Positions 47,058 through 56,253 of a stretch of 64,000 bases of DNA are shown in pieces. The notes below the pieces were generated by a model. The model ran no database searches and had not been told where the DNA came from. It was given only the letters and a program-made list of their open reading frames with translations. The stretch covers positions 62,001 through 126,000 of the forward strand of contig JAQGOL010000036.1 of the NCBI GenBank assembly GCA_028293625.1, given 5' to 3'. This stretch comes from Chthoniobacteraceae bacterium. GTDB taxonomy: Bacteria > Verrucomicrobiota > Verrucomicrobiia > Chthoniobacterales > Chthoniobacteraceae. The translations under genes were made by a program, and so were the position numbers. Positions within the stretch are counted from its first letter, which is position 1. Each line of letters begins with the position of its first letter.

Positions 47058-47408
47058 TTACGCCGGTTCAGTGCCTGCCTCACTGATCACGCCCTGTTTG
47101 CCTGCCTCAAATTTCGCATTCAGCGCCGCGGCAGTTTCAAGGAAAAGGTGAAGTGCGTCAGGGACTCCGCGGTATTCCTTGCCAACCTTCTTTACAACCC
47201 CTGCCTGCACCAGGTTTTGCAGTTTTTCATACGCGCGCAGCCTGAGCATTTCCTCTCCGCCCAGGGCTGCATTGCGGGAGCGCAGATTGGCGTGAACAAG
47301 CAAAAAGAGCGGCTTGAATTCATAAGAATCCTTTGCCGAGAGCACGATGGCGAGCTCCTCAGCGATGCGATCAGGACCGCGGCGAGAGAACCCGTAGGAT
47401 GATTTCAT
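47058..47408 (-). CDS. Small helical hypothetical protein with winged-helix-like part
   Basis: A 116-residue protein from ATG 47408 (MKSSYGFSRRGPDRIAEELA). The middle region (EEMLRLRAYEKLQNLVQAG, then VVKKVGKEYRGV) follows a winged-helix pattern with a recognition-type helix and short wing. A basic GFSRRG N-terminus suggests nucleic-acid contact. No family recognised. It points toward the SWIB gene on the same strand with a gap of about 370 bp, and is divergent from the beta-propeller gene. Confidence 0.5.
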   Translation of the reverse strand: MKSSYGFSRRGPDRIAEELAIVLSAKDSYEFKPLFLLVHANLRSRNAALGGEEMLRLRAYEKLQNLVQAGVVKKVGKEYRGVPDALHLFLETAAALNAKFEAGKQGVISEAGTEPA

Positions 47409-47580
47409 CGTCACAGATAGCCCAAATTTGGACGATGTCGAAGGATCATGCACTTACGCGGTTTGTTTTCTTGCGGCTTTCCCAAGGCAACGTTTGAAAA
47501 AATGGGTGCCCGAGTCAAATTGCCATGGCTTTTCCCACGAAGATGCTGCACCGGATCACGGTTTTGTACATGCTCGCGGC

Positions 47581-48477
47581 ATGTCCCTCGCTGCCGTGCT
47601 TCGTTTCATGGTTTTTTCGCTCGCCGCTTCGTGGAGTGCCGCTGCCGCGCACCCGTTTCTTTGTTGTGATTATAATGGAGGCAAAGTGTGCGCAGTCTCC
47701 TCCGACGGGGTGATCCAATGGGAATATGCGGTGAAAAATCCCCAGGATTGCTGGCTTTTGCCCAATGGCAATTATCTCTTCGCCCATGTCGGAGGGGCGA
47801 TGGAAGTGACGCTCAACAAAGAGGTCGTGTGGGAATACAAAACGCAGCCAAAATCCGAAGTCCACGGATGCCAGCCGTTGCCCGGCGGCAACGTGCTCAT
47901 TATTGAATGCGGCGCGAGCCGGCTGATCGAGGTCGATCGCAAGGGCAAAATCGTCAAGCTCATCAAGCTGGAGACTGACCCGGTCATCACCACCCACAAC
48001 CAGTATCGCGGCACGCGCAAGACTCCCGAGGGCCATTACCTTGTCTGTTTTAAAGAAGAAGGAAAAATCGTTGAGCTCGATAGTGCCGGTAAAGTAATCC
48101 GCAAGATTGCGGTCCCCGGCGATCCGCATGAAGTGGTGGCATTGGCCGACGGGCATCTCCTGATCACCTGCGGTGATGGACACAAGGTCATCGAGATGGA
48201 TGCCGAGGAAAAGATCGTGTGGGAACTTGATGAAAATGACCTGCCGGGAAATCCGTTGCGCTTGATGGCCGGCTGCCAGCGGCTTCCCAATGGGAATACA
48301 ATCATGTGCAACTACCTCGGGCACGGCCATATCGGCGAGCAGTCCCAGGTTATTGAAGTCACGCCTGAGAAACAGGTGATCTGGCAGTTTGGCGATCACG
48401 CCAGGTTTACGACCATCAACCAGCTTCAACTTCTTGATGTACCGGGCGACGTCACGAAAGGGGAGATCTATCGCTAA
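47581..48477 (+). CDS. Secreted beta-propeller protein
   Basis: A 298-residue protein with a signal-like N-terminus from ATG 47581 (MSLAAVLRFMVFSLAASWSA). Repeats of the PQQ/WD-like kind follow, with recurring G.V..W.. or G.I..L..D blades: GVIQWEYAVKN, KEVVWEYKTQP, GKIVKLIKLET, GKVIRKIAVPG and KIVWELDEND. Such propellers often form an extracellular binding platform. A longer frame starts at 47428 but the signal peptide favours 47581. The downstream beta-lactamase/NamZ gene begins 15 bp after its stop, so they are probably co-transcribed. Confidence 0.8.
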   Translation: MSLAAVLRFMVFSLAASWSAAAAHPFLCCDYNGGKVCAVSSDGVIQWEYAVKNPQDCWLLPNGNYLFAHVGGAMEVTLNKEVVWEYKTQPKSEVHGCQPLPGGNVLIIECGASRLIEVDRKGKIVKLIKLETDPVITTHNQYRGTRKTPEGHYLVCFKEEGKIVELDSAGKVIRKIAVPGDPHEVVALADGHLLITCGDGHKVIEMDAEEKIVWELDENDLPGNPLRLMAGCQRLPNGNTIMCNYLGHGHIGEQSQVIEVTPEKQVIWQFGDHARFTTINQLQLLDVPGDVTKGEIYR

Positions 48478-48492
48478 CCTCCGGCACATTCC

Positions 48493-50838
48493 ATGAACCA
48501 CCCATTTTTTCCACCCCGTCTGTTGCTTGGCGCGTTTTTTGCCTTCTTTTCCGCGCTGCTGCCCCTGAGTGCTTCTCCGCCTTTCCGTCCCGAAAAGCTG
48601 GCACAGATGGATGAAGCGGTCGACGCGGCGGTCACCCGCCATCAGCTGCCCGGAGGAGTGCTCTGGCTGGAGCATCGCGGCACCATTTACGAAAAGGCTT
48701 ATGGTAATCGATCGCTCGATCCGATCGAGCCGATGAGTAAGGAAACGCTTTTTGATGCGGCTTCTTTGACCAAGGTTATTGCGACAACTCCTTCTATCAT
48801 GCTGCTTTATCAGCGTGGCAGGATCGACTTTGACGCGCCGGTCTCAACCTATCTGCCGGAGTTCAACTCAGCCAAGCAGCAGCCCGTTACTATTCGGCAT
48901 TTGATGACGCATACTTCCGGTTTGCGCCCGGGGATCGCCATGCCGGCTGTTTCAAGCGGATACGAAAAAGGGATTTCGCTGGCGCTGGCCGAGGAGCCTA
49001 ACGCGGCACCAGGAAGTTTGCTGAGATACAGCGACATCAATTTTATTCTGTTGGGGGAAGTGGTGCGGCGGGTGAGCGGCCAGACGCTTGATCAGTTTGC
49101 AGCGCACGAGATCTATGAACCGCTGGGAATGCGGGATACCATGTTCCTGCCCAAAGCCGATTCCATTGCGCTCATCGCGCCAACTACCAAAGAAGCGAAT
49201 GGAAGCTACATTCGCGGCGTTGTTCATGACCCTACTTCACGCAGGATGGGAGGCGTCGCCGGACATGCCGGTCTCTTTACCACGGCGGCGGATCTGGCGA
49301 TTTATGCCCGGATGCTGCTTAACCAAGGGAACCTCAACGGCGTGGAACTTTTCAAAAAAGAAACGGTCGCGCTGATGACCTCGGTCAATACGCCGCCCAA
49401 TCTGCCACGGCGCGGGCTTGGCTGGGATATCGATTCACCTTACGCGGGGCTTCGTGGAAAGTATTTTCCCGTCGGCTCCTATGGACACACCGGTTGGACG
49501 GGCACCTCGCTTTGGATCGATCCGTTTTCGGAAACCTTTCTCATCTTTCTTTCCAATCGCAACCATCCCACCGAAGCCGGCAGTGTGACAGCGTTGCGCT
49601 CGCTCCTTGGAACTCTCGCCGCCGAGGGTATTCCCGATTTTAATTTCCTCTTTGTTCCCGGCGCGCTTGACCGGGCGCCCGAGACTCGCAAGGCGCCTGC
49701 CAGCATTCCATCCAAGCCGGTCCTCAATGGAATTGATCTATTGGTGCGCGAAAAGTTCGCCAGGCTGCAAGGGATGCGGCTTGGGCTTGTCACCAATCAC
49801 ACCGGCCAGGACAAAGATCGCAACCCGACGATTGACCTGCTTCACGGCGCGGAAGGTATTCAGTTAAAAGCGTTATTTAGTCCCGAGCACGGCATCCGCG
49901 GGGCGTTCGACGAGAAAATCAATGATAGTGTGGATGAGAAGACCGGCCTGCCGGTTTATAGCTTGTATGGCGAACGCCGCGCGCCTGCGCCCGAGCAATT
50001 AGCCGATCTTGATGCCCTGGTTTTCGACATCCAGGATGTCGGGTCGCGATTTTATACCTATATCTCGACGATGGGTAACTGCCTTGAAGCGGCAGCGAAG
50101 GCCCATATCAGGATCTTCATCCTTGATCGCGTCAACCCGATCAATGGCGTGAGCGTTGAAGGGCCGATTGCCGAAGGGAAATCGAGCTTCACCGCTTACC
50201 ACGCCATCCCGGTCCGCCATGGCATGACTGTTGGCGAACTGGCGCAGCTTTTTAACGTCGAACGCGGATTTAATGCCGCGCTGACAGTCGTCCCCGTGGA
50301 GGGATGGAGCCGCGATTTTTTCTACGATCAAACAACGCTCCCATGGACCAATCCATCGCCCAATATGCGCAGCCTCAACGAGGCAATTCTTTATCCGGGA
50401 ATTGGATTGCTTGAAACGGCGGCCGTTTCAGTCGGGCGCGGAACCGACACGCCTTTTGAAGTCGTTGGGGCGCCCTATATGGATGATCGAAAACTGGCTT
50501 CCGAGTTGAATGCGGCAGGCCTGCCGGGCGTGCGTTTTGTGCCGGTCCAATTCACGCCGGCAAGCAGTCTGTTCAAAGCGCAGCTTTGCCGCGGCGTGAA
50601 TATTATCCTCACTGATCGCACGGCGCCCGTGGTCGATATCGGGATCACGATCGCGTTAGCCGTGCAGCGACTTTATCCCAAGGAGTTTAATCTGCCCAAA
50701 TTCAACAATCTTCTCGTTAGCGCCACGACGCTTGAGGCAATCCGCAAAGGCGACTCGATGGACGACATCAGGCAGTCGTGGGCGGCAGGATTGACGGAGT
50801 TCACCGCGTTGCGGGCCAAGTATCTCATCTACCGCTAA
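48493..50838 (+). CDS. Exported beta-lactamase-like / NamZ (DUF1343) fusion
   Basis: A 781-residue protein with a signal peptide (about 1-28). Residues about 35-400 are a class C beta-lactamase-like serine hydrolase: SLTK (91-94), YSDIN (about 179-183) and a GHTGW motif in place of the KTG box. From about 415 to the end is a DUF1343 domain like NamZ, an exo-beta-N-acetylmuramidase of peptidoglycan recycling: GLVTNHTGQDKDRNPTIDLL, LFSPEHGIRG, VFDIQDVGSRFYTYIS and DRVNPINGVSVEGPIAEGKS. The fusion would combine peptide-side and glycan-side peptidoglycan processing in the periplasm. The start ATG is 16 bp from the preceding stop. Confident domain calls; the biological link is inferred. Confidence 0.9.
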   Translation: MNHPFFPPRLLLGAFFAFFSALLPLSASPPFRPEKLAQMDEAVDAAVTRHQLPGGVLWLEHRGTIYEKAYGNRSLDPIEPMSKETLFDAASLTKVIATTPSIMLLYQRGRIDFDAPVSTYLPEFNSAKQQPVTIRHLMTHTSGLRPGIAMPAVSSGYEKGISLALAEEPNAAPGSLLRYSDINFILLGEVVRRVSGQTLDQFAAHEIYEPLGMRDTMFLPKADSIALIAPTTKEANGSYIRGVVHDPTSRRMGGVAGHAGLFTTAADLAIYARMLLNQGNLNGVELFKKETVALMTSVNTPPNLPRRGLGWDIDSPYAGLRGKYFPVGSYGHTGWTGTSLWIDPFSETFLIFLSNRNHPTEAGSVTALRSLLGTLAAEGIPDFNFLFVPGALDRAPETRKAPASIPSKPVLNGIDLLVREKFARLQGMRLGLVTNHTGQDKDRNPTIDLLHGAEGIQLKALFSPEHGIRGAFDEKINDSVDEKTGLPVYSLYGERRAPAPEQLADLDALVFDIQDVGSRFYTYISTMGNCLEAAAKAHIRIFILDRVNPINGVSVEGPIAEGKSSFTAYHAIPVRHGMTVGELAQLFNVERGFNAALTVVPVEGWSRDFFYDQTTLPWTNPSPNMRSLNEAILYPGIGLLETAAVSVGRGTDTPFEVVGAPYMDDRKLASELNAAGLPGVRFVPVQFTPASSLFKAQLCRGVNIILTDRTAPVVDIGITIALAVQRLYPKEFNLPKFNNLLVSATTLEAIRKGDSMDDIRQSWAAGLTEFTALRAKYLIYR

Positions 50839-50890
50839 CTGCGCCCGCCTTGGCCCTGAACCTATCCGGATAGATACAGAGATGGAGCGC

Positions 50891-51859
50891 TTACATCACC
50901 CGATCTTTCATCGGCGAATCGGTAATGTATTGATTCAGGTTATCGATGAAGTGTTCCACCAAAGCCTCGGGTTCCGCGTCGTAGCCGCCGGCCATGTGCG
51001 GTGTGATCAGGCAGTTGGGCGCGCTCCAAAGCGGATGCTCGGCAGGCAGCGGCTCCGGGTCAGTGACATCGAGATAGGCGCCGGAAATCGTCCGGGAATT
51101 GAGCGCTTTTAAAAGTGCCTCCTGATCAATGGTGGTGCCGCGGCCGATATTATAAAAAGCCGCGCCCGGTTTCATTGAAGCGAACCGGTTTGCGGACATA
51201 AACCCCCGGGTGACGGCCGTCTCAGGCAGCAGGTTGACGACGTGATCCGCTTTGGCAAGCGCCGCTTCAAGTTGCTCTTCGGGAATGGTCTCCACGCTTT
51301 CGTGTCCCCTGGTATGGCGTCGAAGGGCGGTGATATTTGCCTTGAATGGTGCCAGCAATTCCACAAGCCGGCGGCCGATTGCGCCAAAGCCCAGCACCAC
51401 CACATTCTGTCCTTTTAATAGCCGGCCCTGCGCGCGAAAAGGGAGTGTCGGCCAAGTTCGGTCGGCGCGCTGGATGTCGAGCGCCTGTGGGAGCCGCCGG
51501 CCGTGAGCCAGCATGAATGCGAGCACGTGTTCCGCGCCAGGGCCTGCATAGACCTGGGAGCTATTGGTGACAATCATTCCCTCTTCGTCCACCGCGGCGC
51601 GAAATTCGGCGGTGTCATACCGGGTGTATCCGGCGCTGGTAAGCTGGATCCACCGCAGCCGTTCCGATTGTAATATGCATGCCGGATCAGGCTGTCCAAA
51701 GGCAATGTGCGCGGTAAGCAGTTCCGGATCAGCTTCGGCCGGAGCCAGGTTGGAAGCGGAAAGTTGAGGGGCAAAAACAAGATGATGCGGACTCACTCCT
51801 TCCATAAGGAGAGTCAACGCTTTGCCGGAGAATTGGGTGTTACACCAGATTTTGAGCAT
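50891..51859 (-). CDS. D-2-hydroxyacid dehydrogenase
   Basis: A 322-residue NAD-dependent D-2-hydroxyacid dehydrogenase. The N-terminal catalytic part is followed by the Rossmann domain with VVVLGFGAIGRRLVELLAPF (GxGxxG), and the C-terminal part has LLPETAVTRGFMSANRF, FYNIGRGTTIDQEALLKAL, the acidic DVTDPEPLPAEHPLW and the catalytic His in ITPHMAGGY. The likely reaction is reduction of a 2-keto acid to a D-2-hydroxy acid; the substrate is unknown. The frame opens 124 codons upstream, but the ATG at 51859 (MLKIWCNTQF) fits the family and is preferred. Confidence 0.9.
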   Translation of the reverse strand: MLKIWCNTQFSGKALTLLMEGVSPHHLVFAPQLSASNLAPAEADPELLTAHIAFGQPDPACILQSERLRWIQLTSAGYTRYDTAEFRAAVDEEGMIVTNSSQVYAGPGAEHVLAFMLAHGRRLPQALDIQRADRTWPTLPFRAQGRLLKGQNVVVLGFGAIGRRLVELLAPFKANITALRRHTRGHESVETIPEEQLEAALAKADHVVNLLPETAVTRGFMSANRFASMKPGAAFYNIGRGTTIDQEALLKALNSRTISGAYLDVTDPEPLPAEHPLWSAPNCLITPHMAGGYDAEPEALVEHFIDNLNQYITDSPMKDRVM

Positions 51860-51957
51860 GAAGGGGGGGGTGGAGCTATCGCAATGAGCTGCGGGACGAA
51901 TTGCTTTGATTCTGCATGGTTCAGGTTTCGGAGTAAATAGCCTGGAACCGGGATTCC

Positions 51958-53055
51958 TTAATGCTGCCCCGCCAATCCCTGCCACCCCTGCCATGCCATA
52001 TAGGCCGCCAGGATAATCAGGAGCAGGCAGGAGATGTAAGGCGCCTTTCGCATTAGCTCGCCAAACCCGGTGAATTTTTTCTCGGCATGCCGGATACTCC
52101 ACGCGGCTGCCGTACCGACCGTCACCATGGTAAGCGCCAGCCCAATGCTGAATGCGGCGACCAATGCGAATCCCAGGGTGAACTGTTTTACCTGAAGACA
52201 AACAATGAGAACCGTGAACGCCGCCGGACACGGGAGCAATCCGCCGGTTAATCCAAAAACCATGATCTGGCCTGTGGTGACTTCGCGATTGGTAAATCGT
52301 TTTTGGATGTCGAGGGCATGCGCCGCCTCATGCGCATCCTGAAACTCGCCATCGCTCATCGAGCCGTCGTGATGATGATGATCATGCTCGGCGAGCTGGG
52401 CCGAGTAATCGTGCGGCTCCCCCTTCTCAATCAGCGTGAGTTGGATCTCAAACTCGTGCGGCTCGGGAATGGTCTGGATTGATTCCAGAAAGGTCCCTTT
52501 TTTCACAAACTCGAACCTTTGCCGCGTCTGCCCGGGCCGGATCGTTTCAATACACACATCAGCCGGGCTTGGCAGGGTGCCTGCAAACGCCAGCCGAAAT
52601 ACCGGGGGTACGCCCTCTTCAAAAACGGATAGCTGCGCGGTCCCGAGAATTGTCTCTATTTTCAGAGGCTCTTCCTCGTGGGAATGATGATGATGGTTGG
52701 CTGCCGCTTTTGTATCGCGCCGGGTCCGATAAAACATCCAGACGGCGAGCACAAAGATAATCGCGGCTGAAGCGAGGTGAAAATAAGGTTCGGTGCTCTC
52801 GGCATTCCACTGGCTGCCAAAGCGCAAAGCGACTGCCGCCAACAGCCAGATAATCAGCGAGTGCGAAAACGCGGCTGACAATCCAAGCAACGCCGCCTGC
52901 GCCACAGTTCCGCGCACGGCGATGATGAAAGCCGCCATCATCGTTTTGGAATGTCCAGGCTCAAGGCCGTGCAGCGCGCCGAGCACGACGGCGGTCGGAA
53001 TAAAAAGCCAGGCGTGCGCGGTGCCTTGTTGAAGAAGATGCGTAAGATCGGTCAT
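51958..53055 (-). CDS. NicO/RcnA-type nickel/cobalt exporter
   Basis: A 365-residue membrane protein of the NicO/RcnA group. Motifs LGALHGLEPGHSKTMMAAFI and GLLPCPAAFTVLIVCL are the two conserved signatures (HGLEPGH and LLPCPAA). The two long loops are histidine-rich (HHHHSHEEE and EHDHHHHDG), consistent with metal binding. It likely effluxes Ni2+ or Co2+. The start is taken at ATG 53055 (MTDLTHLLQQG); the frame opens three codons upstream. The gene is divergent from the radical-SAM gene, with about 130 bp between them containing the LexA-like box near the other gene. Confidence 0.88.
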   Translation of the reverse strand: MTDLTHLLQQGTAHAWLFIPTAVVLGALHGLEPGHSKTMMAAFIIAVRGTVAQAALLGLSAAFSHSLIIWLLAAVALRFGSQWNAESTEPYFHLASAAIIFVLAVWMFYRTRRDTKAAANHHHHSHEEEPLKIETILGTAQLSVFEEGVPPVFRLAFAGTLPSPADVCIETIRPGQTRQRFEFVKKGTFLESIQTIPEPHEFEIQLTLIEKGEPHDYSAQLAEHDHHHHDGSMSDGEFQDAHEAAHALDIQKRFTNREVTTGQIMVFGLTGGLLPCPAAFTVLIVCLQVKQFTLGFALVAAFSIGLALTMVTVGTAAAWSIRHAEKKFTGFGELMRKAPYISCLLLIILAAYMAWQGWQGLAGQH

Positions 53056-53172
53056 CGCCCTCATCTATGGCGCGAAGTGCGCCGGGGACAAGGGGCATTC
53101 AAAGCATGGAAAACCTTTTTCATGTGAATTAAAGGCGACCCGCTCTTGTCGGCGGATGGACTTGAATTAACA

Positions 53173-53186
53173 TGTTCAATAGAACA
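53173..53186 (+). promoter_or_regulatory. LexA-type box TGTTC-N4-GAACA
   Basis: TGTTCAATAGAACA is a perfect inverted repeat of TGTTC with a 4-bp spacer. This is the motif I recall being reported for verrucomicrobial LexA. It overlaps the first base of the ATG of the radical-SAM gene, and the flanking bases extend the palindrome to CATGTTC...GAACATG. The position would block transcription of the DNA-repair operon until LexA is cleaved. Binding is inferred, not shown. Confidence 0.7.
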
Positions 53187-54433
53187 TGACGCTCGATTCG
53201 AAGCTTTCCATTCTCGCTGACGCCGCCAAATACGACGCATCGTGCGCAAGCAGCGGCACCACCAAGCGCAACTCGCGCGAGGGCGGGATCGGTTCAACCA
53301 CCGGCGCCGGGATTTGCCACAGCTACACGCCCGATGGACGTTGCGTGTCGCTTCTTAAAATTCTTCTTACCAACTATTGCATCTACGATTGTCTCTACTG
53401 CATCAACCGTGCCTCAAGCGGCGTGCAGCGCGCCCGGTTTACCGTGGAGGAAGTCGTCAATCTCACGCTCGATTTTTATCGGCGCAATTACATCGAGGGG
53501 CTTTTCCTGAGTTCGGGCATCATCCGCAATCCCGATTACACGATGGAAAGCGTGGTTGAAGTGGCCCGGCGGTTGCGGGTCGATCATGGGTTCCGCGGGT
53601 ATATCCATCTGAAAACCATCCCTGAAGCCTCTCCGGCGCTCATTGCGGAAGCGGGACGCTGGGCCGATCGGCTTAGCATCAATGTGGAGCTCGCCACCCA
53701 GCCCGATCTTGACAGGCTCGCTCCGGAGAAAAACCTTCAGCGTATCGAAACGAGCATGGGCGCCATCAAAGGGCGGATCGATGAGTTTAAAACAGAGCGG
53801 AAGAAGTTTTCCAATGCGCCTCCTTTCGCGCCTGCCGGCCAGAGCACCCAGATGATCGTCGGCGCTACCGGGGCGACTGATTCGGCCATTTTAAACCAGG
53901 CATCGCATCTCTATGGTAAACACCGGTTGCGCCGGGTTTATTACTCGGCTTTCAGCCCGATCCCCGACGCTTCAAACAAACTGCCGTTGGCGTCGCCGCC
54001 GATGGTGCGCGAACATCGGCTTTACCAGGCGGATTGGCTTTTGCGCTTTTACGGCTTTCAAGTCAGCGAACTCGCCGGGGAAACCGCGCCGAACCTTGAT
54101 CTTGCCGTCGATCCGAAGATGGCATGGGCGCTGCGCAATCCGGCGGAGTTTCCCGTGAATATCAACCGTGCGCCCCGGGAAACGCTGCTGCGGGTGCCGG
54201 GATTGGGCGTGCGCAATGTCGACCGCATCCTGGCGATCCGGCGCTGGCATCGGCTTCGCGTTGATGATCTGGTGCGATTGCGTGTTTCCCTCAAAAAGAC
54301 GCTTCCGTTTATTGAAGTAGCCGATCATCGCCCCAGCCTGATCGGGCCTGCGTTACCCGCGCCGGCTCCTTTTAAACTGAAGCAAATGGATCTGTTCGGA
54401 CCGCCGGTTTCAGTCGCCAGCGGGCAATTGTAA
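53186..54433 (+). CDS. Putative DNA-modification/repair radical SAM protein
   Basis: A 415-residue radical SAM protein. The [4Fe-4S]-binding CxxxCxxC is CIYDCLYC (C65, C69, C72). The start LDSKLSILADAAKYDASCAS and the segment GICHSYTPDGRCVSLLKILL are family-like (TIGR03916-type). A C-terminal helix-hairpin-helix region at about 327-360 (PRETLLRVPGLGVRNVDRI) indicates DNA contact. Such proteins are annotated as putative DNA modification or repair enzymes and are usually paired with UdgX. Here udgX starts 2 bp after its stop. The LexA-type box overlaps its start codon, so the operon is probably SOS-controlled. The chemistry of the family is not established. Confidence 0.88.
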   Translation: MTLDSKLSILADAAKYDASCASSGTTKRNSREGGIGSTTGAGICHSYTPDGRCVSLLKILLTNYCIYDCLYCINRASSGVQRARFTVEEVVNLTLDFYRRNYIEGLFLSSGIIRNPDYTMESVVEVARRLRVDHGFRGYIHLKTIPEASPALIAEAGRWADRLSINVELATQPDLDRLAPEKNLQRIETSMGAIKGRIDEFKTERKKFSNAPPFAPAGQSTQMIVGATGATDSAILNQASHLYGKHRLRRVYYSAFSPIPDASNKLPLASPPMVREHRLYQADWLLRFYGFQVSELAGETAPNLDLAVDPKMAWALRNPAEFPVNINRAPRETLLRVPGLGVRNVDRILAIRRWHRLRVDDLVRLRVSLKKTLPFIEVADHRPSLIGPALPAPAPFKLKQMDLFGPPVSVASGQL

Positions 54434-54435
54434 TC

Positions 54436-55836
54436 ATGATTACGCTGACCGTGCCACCCACGTTCGCCGGCTGGCGTTCCGCGGCGCGCAAGGCATTGCA
54501 AGAAGGCATCCCGCCCGGGGAGATTCTTTGGGAGGAAGCCGGCGGCGATGCGCCCTTGCTCGATCTTTTCACGCTGGAACCGGCTTTGCCTGCTTCCATC
54601 CAAAGCCCGGTCCGCGTGCCTCCGGCTTTTATGGAATTGGCCAAACGCGTCGCATGCCATCGGGCTCCCACGCGCTGGGCGATTCTCTACCGGGCGCTTT
54701 GGCGCATCACTCACGGTGAGCCGCATCTGCTCGATGTTTTTGTTGATTCCGATGTTCATCAGTTGATGGGCATGGACAAAGCGGTTCGCCGCGATGTGCA
54801 TAAGATGCGTGCCTTTGTGCGTTTCCGCGAAGTCACTCATCCTGAAGGTGTTTGGTCGGTGGCGTGGTTTGAGCCCGCGCACCTGATTGTGGAACTTAAC
54901 GCCTCGTTTTTTGTCGATCGTTTTGCCGGGATGCGCTGGTCAATCCTCACCCCTGATCGCTGCGTCCATTGGGACGGTGAGTCACTCGGTTTCTCCCCGG
55001 GAGTCGATCGTTCCGCCGCGCCGGGCGAAGACGCGGTGGAAGATCTTTGGCGCACCTATTACTCGCATATTTTCAATCCTGCCCGGGTCAAAATTCACGC
55101 GATGCAGGCCGAAATGCCCAAGCATTATTGGAAGAATCTCCCTGAAGCGGCGTTGATTCCCGATCTGCTCCGCGCCGCCCCCGGCCGTGTCGCTGAAATG
55201 CTCTCCCGCAGTCTCATCAAATCCGCGCCGGCCGAGTCCCGCGAGACAATCATTTCCGAAGTGGCTGATTGGGAATCACTTAAAGAGTCGGCATCAACAT
55301 GCCAGGCATGTCCGCTCTATAAAAACGCGACACAAACCGTCTTCGGGGAAGGCCCGCGTTCCGCCCGGATCGTCCTTCTTGGGGAACAACCCGGAGATCA
55401 GGAAGATATTCAAGGCAGACCATTTGTTGGTCCGGCCGGACAGCTCCTCGATCGAGCTCTGACAGAGGCCGGCATCGATCGCAAAGAATGTTATGTGACC
55501 AACTCCGTAAAGCATTTCAAATGGGAGCCTCGTGGCAAGCGGCGCATCCACGAAAAGCCGAACAAAACCGAGGTCAGCGCCTGCAAACCGTGGTGGAAGG
55601 CTGAATTGGCATTGGTGCGTCCAAGTGTGCTGATCTGCCTGGGAGCGACGGCCGCCCAAACGGTTTTTGATCGCGATGTCCGGGTATTGGCCGAGCGTGG
55701 AACCGTGGTTGAAACCGTTCATGCGGCAAAAACGCTGATCACCGTCCATCCTTCCTCGCTCCTGCGGATTTCGGACCCGGAGCAGCGCGAGCACGCCTAT
55801 CGCCGTTTTGTAGAAGATCTAACGCTGGTCCTTTAG
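54436..55836 (+). CDS. udgX: UdgX uracil-DNA glycosylase fused to DUF4130
   Basis: A 466-residue fusion. Residues 1 to about 250 are a DUF4130 (TIGR03915-like) domain, with AILYRALWRITHGEPHLLD, HKMRAFVRFRE and LTPDRCVHWDGE. From about 285 to the end is UdgX: GEQPGDQED (316-324), VGPAGQLLDRALTEAG, and HPSSLLR (438-444). The UdgX-specific loop KRRIH (368-372) provides His372, the residue that forms a covalent bond with abasic DNA after uracil removal in characterised UdgX. Candidate Fe-S cysteines are C289 and C292 (CQAC), C383 and C401. It follows the radical SAM gene by 2 bp, so the two are one transcription unit behind the LexA-type site. Confidence 0.93.
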   Translation: MITLTVPPTFAGWRSAARKALQEGIPPGEILWEEAGGDAPLLDLFTLEPALPASIQSPVRVPPAFMELAKRVACHRAPTRWAILYRALWRITHGEPHLLDVFVDSDVHQLMGMDKAVRRDVHKMRAFVRFREVTHPEGVWSVAWFEPAHLIVELNASFFVDRFAGMRWSILTPDRCVHWDGESLGFSPGVDRSAAPGEDAVEDLWRTYYSHIFNPARVKIHAMQAEMPKHYWKNLPEAALIPDLLRAAPGRVAEMLSRSLIKSAPAESRETIISEVADWESLKESASTCQACPLYKNATQTVFGEGPRSARIVLLGEQPGDQEDIQGRPFVGPAGQLLDRALTEAGIDRKECYVTNSVKHFKWEPRGKRRIHEKPNKTEVSACKPWWKAELALVRPSVLICLGATAAQTVFDRDVRVLAERGTVVETVHAAKTLITVHPSSLLRISDPEQREHAYRRFVEDLTLVL

Positions 55837-56253
55837 CCTTGCCGTTTCTTTACCGCGCCAAAAAGGCCGCGCTTTTGAATTTGTTCAAAAAGGCAGGGAA
55901 CAATCCAGAGGGTGGGCGCGTGAGAACGGCTTGGTGAATCTTCGAAATCAATGCTCCACGAATTCAGGAGCCGATTGACGCGAATCTCATTTGCCAATCT
56001 TCGAGTTGCAGACCCGGCACTCGCTGAAACTCGTCAGTGTTCACCCATTTCTTTCAATTATGAGTGGTTACCGTGAGGAATATATAAAAAGCTTTATGAA
56101 CGTGGAAGTCGCACAATTCGTCGAGTTCCTTTCAAGCGAACTCTGCTTGCTTTTGATAGCATTGAAAAATTGCGTGCTGGTTCATCAATTCCAAACAGCG
56201 AAGAAACCGCGAAAGCCTATTTGGTTGGTGCCGGCATTATCAACACGCCTTCA
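55837..56253. other. Gene-free stretch after udgX
   Basis: About 417 bp without a supported gene. It contains GGCCGCGCTTTTGAA at 55865-55879, identical to 15 bases of the CRISPR repeat that lies 5.5 kb to the right; possibly chance. Confidence 0.4.
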
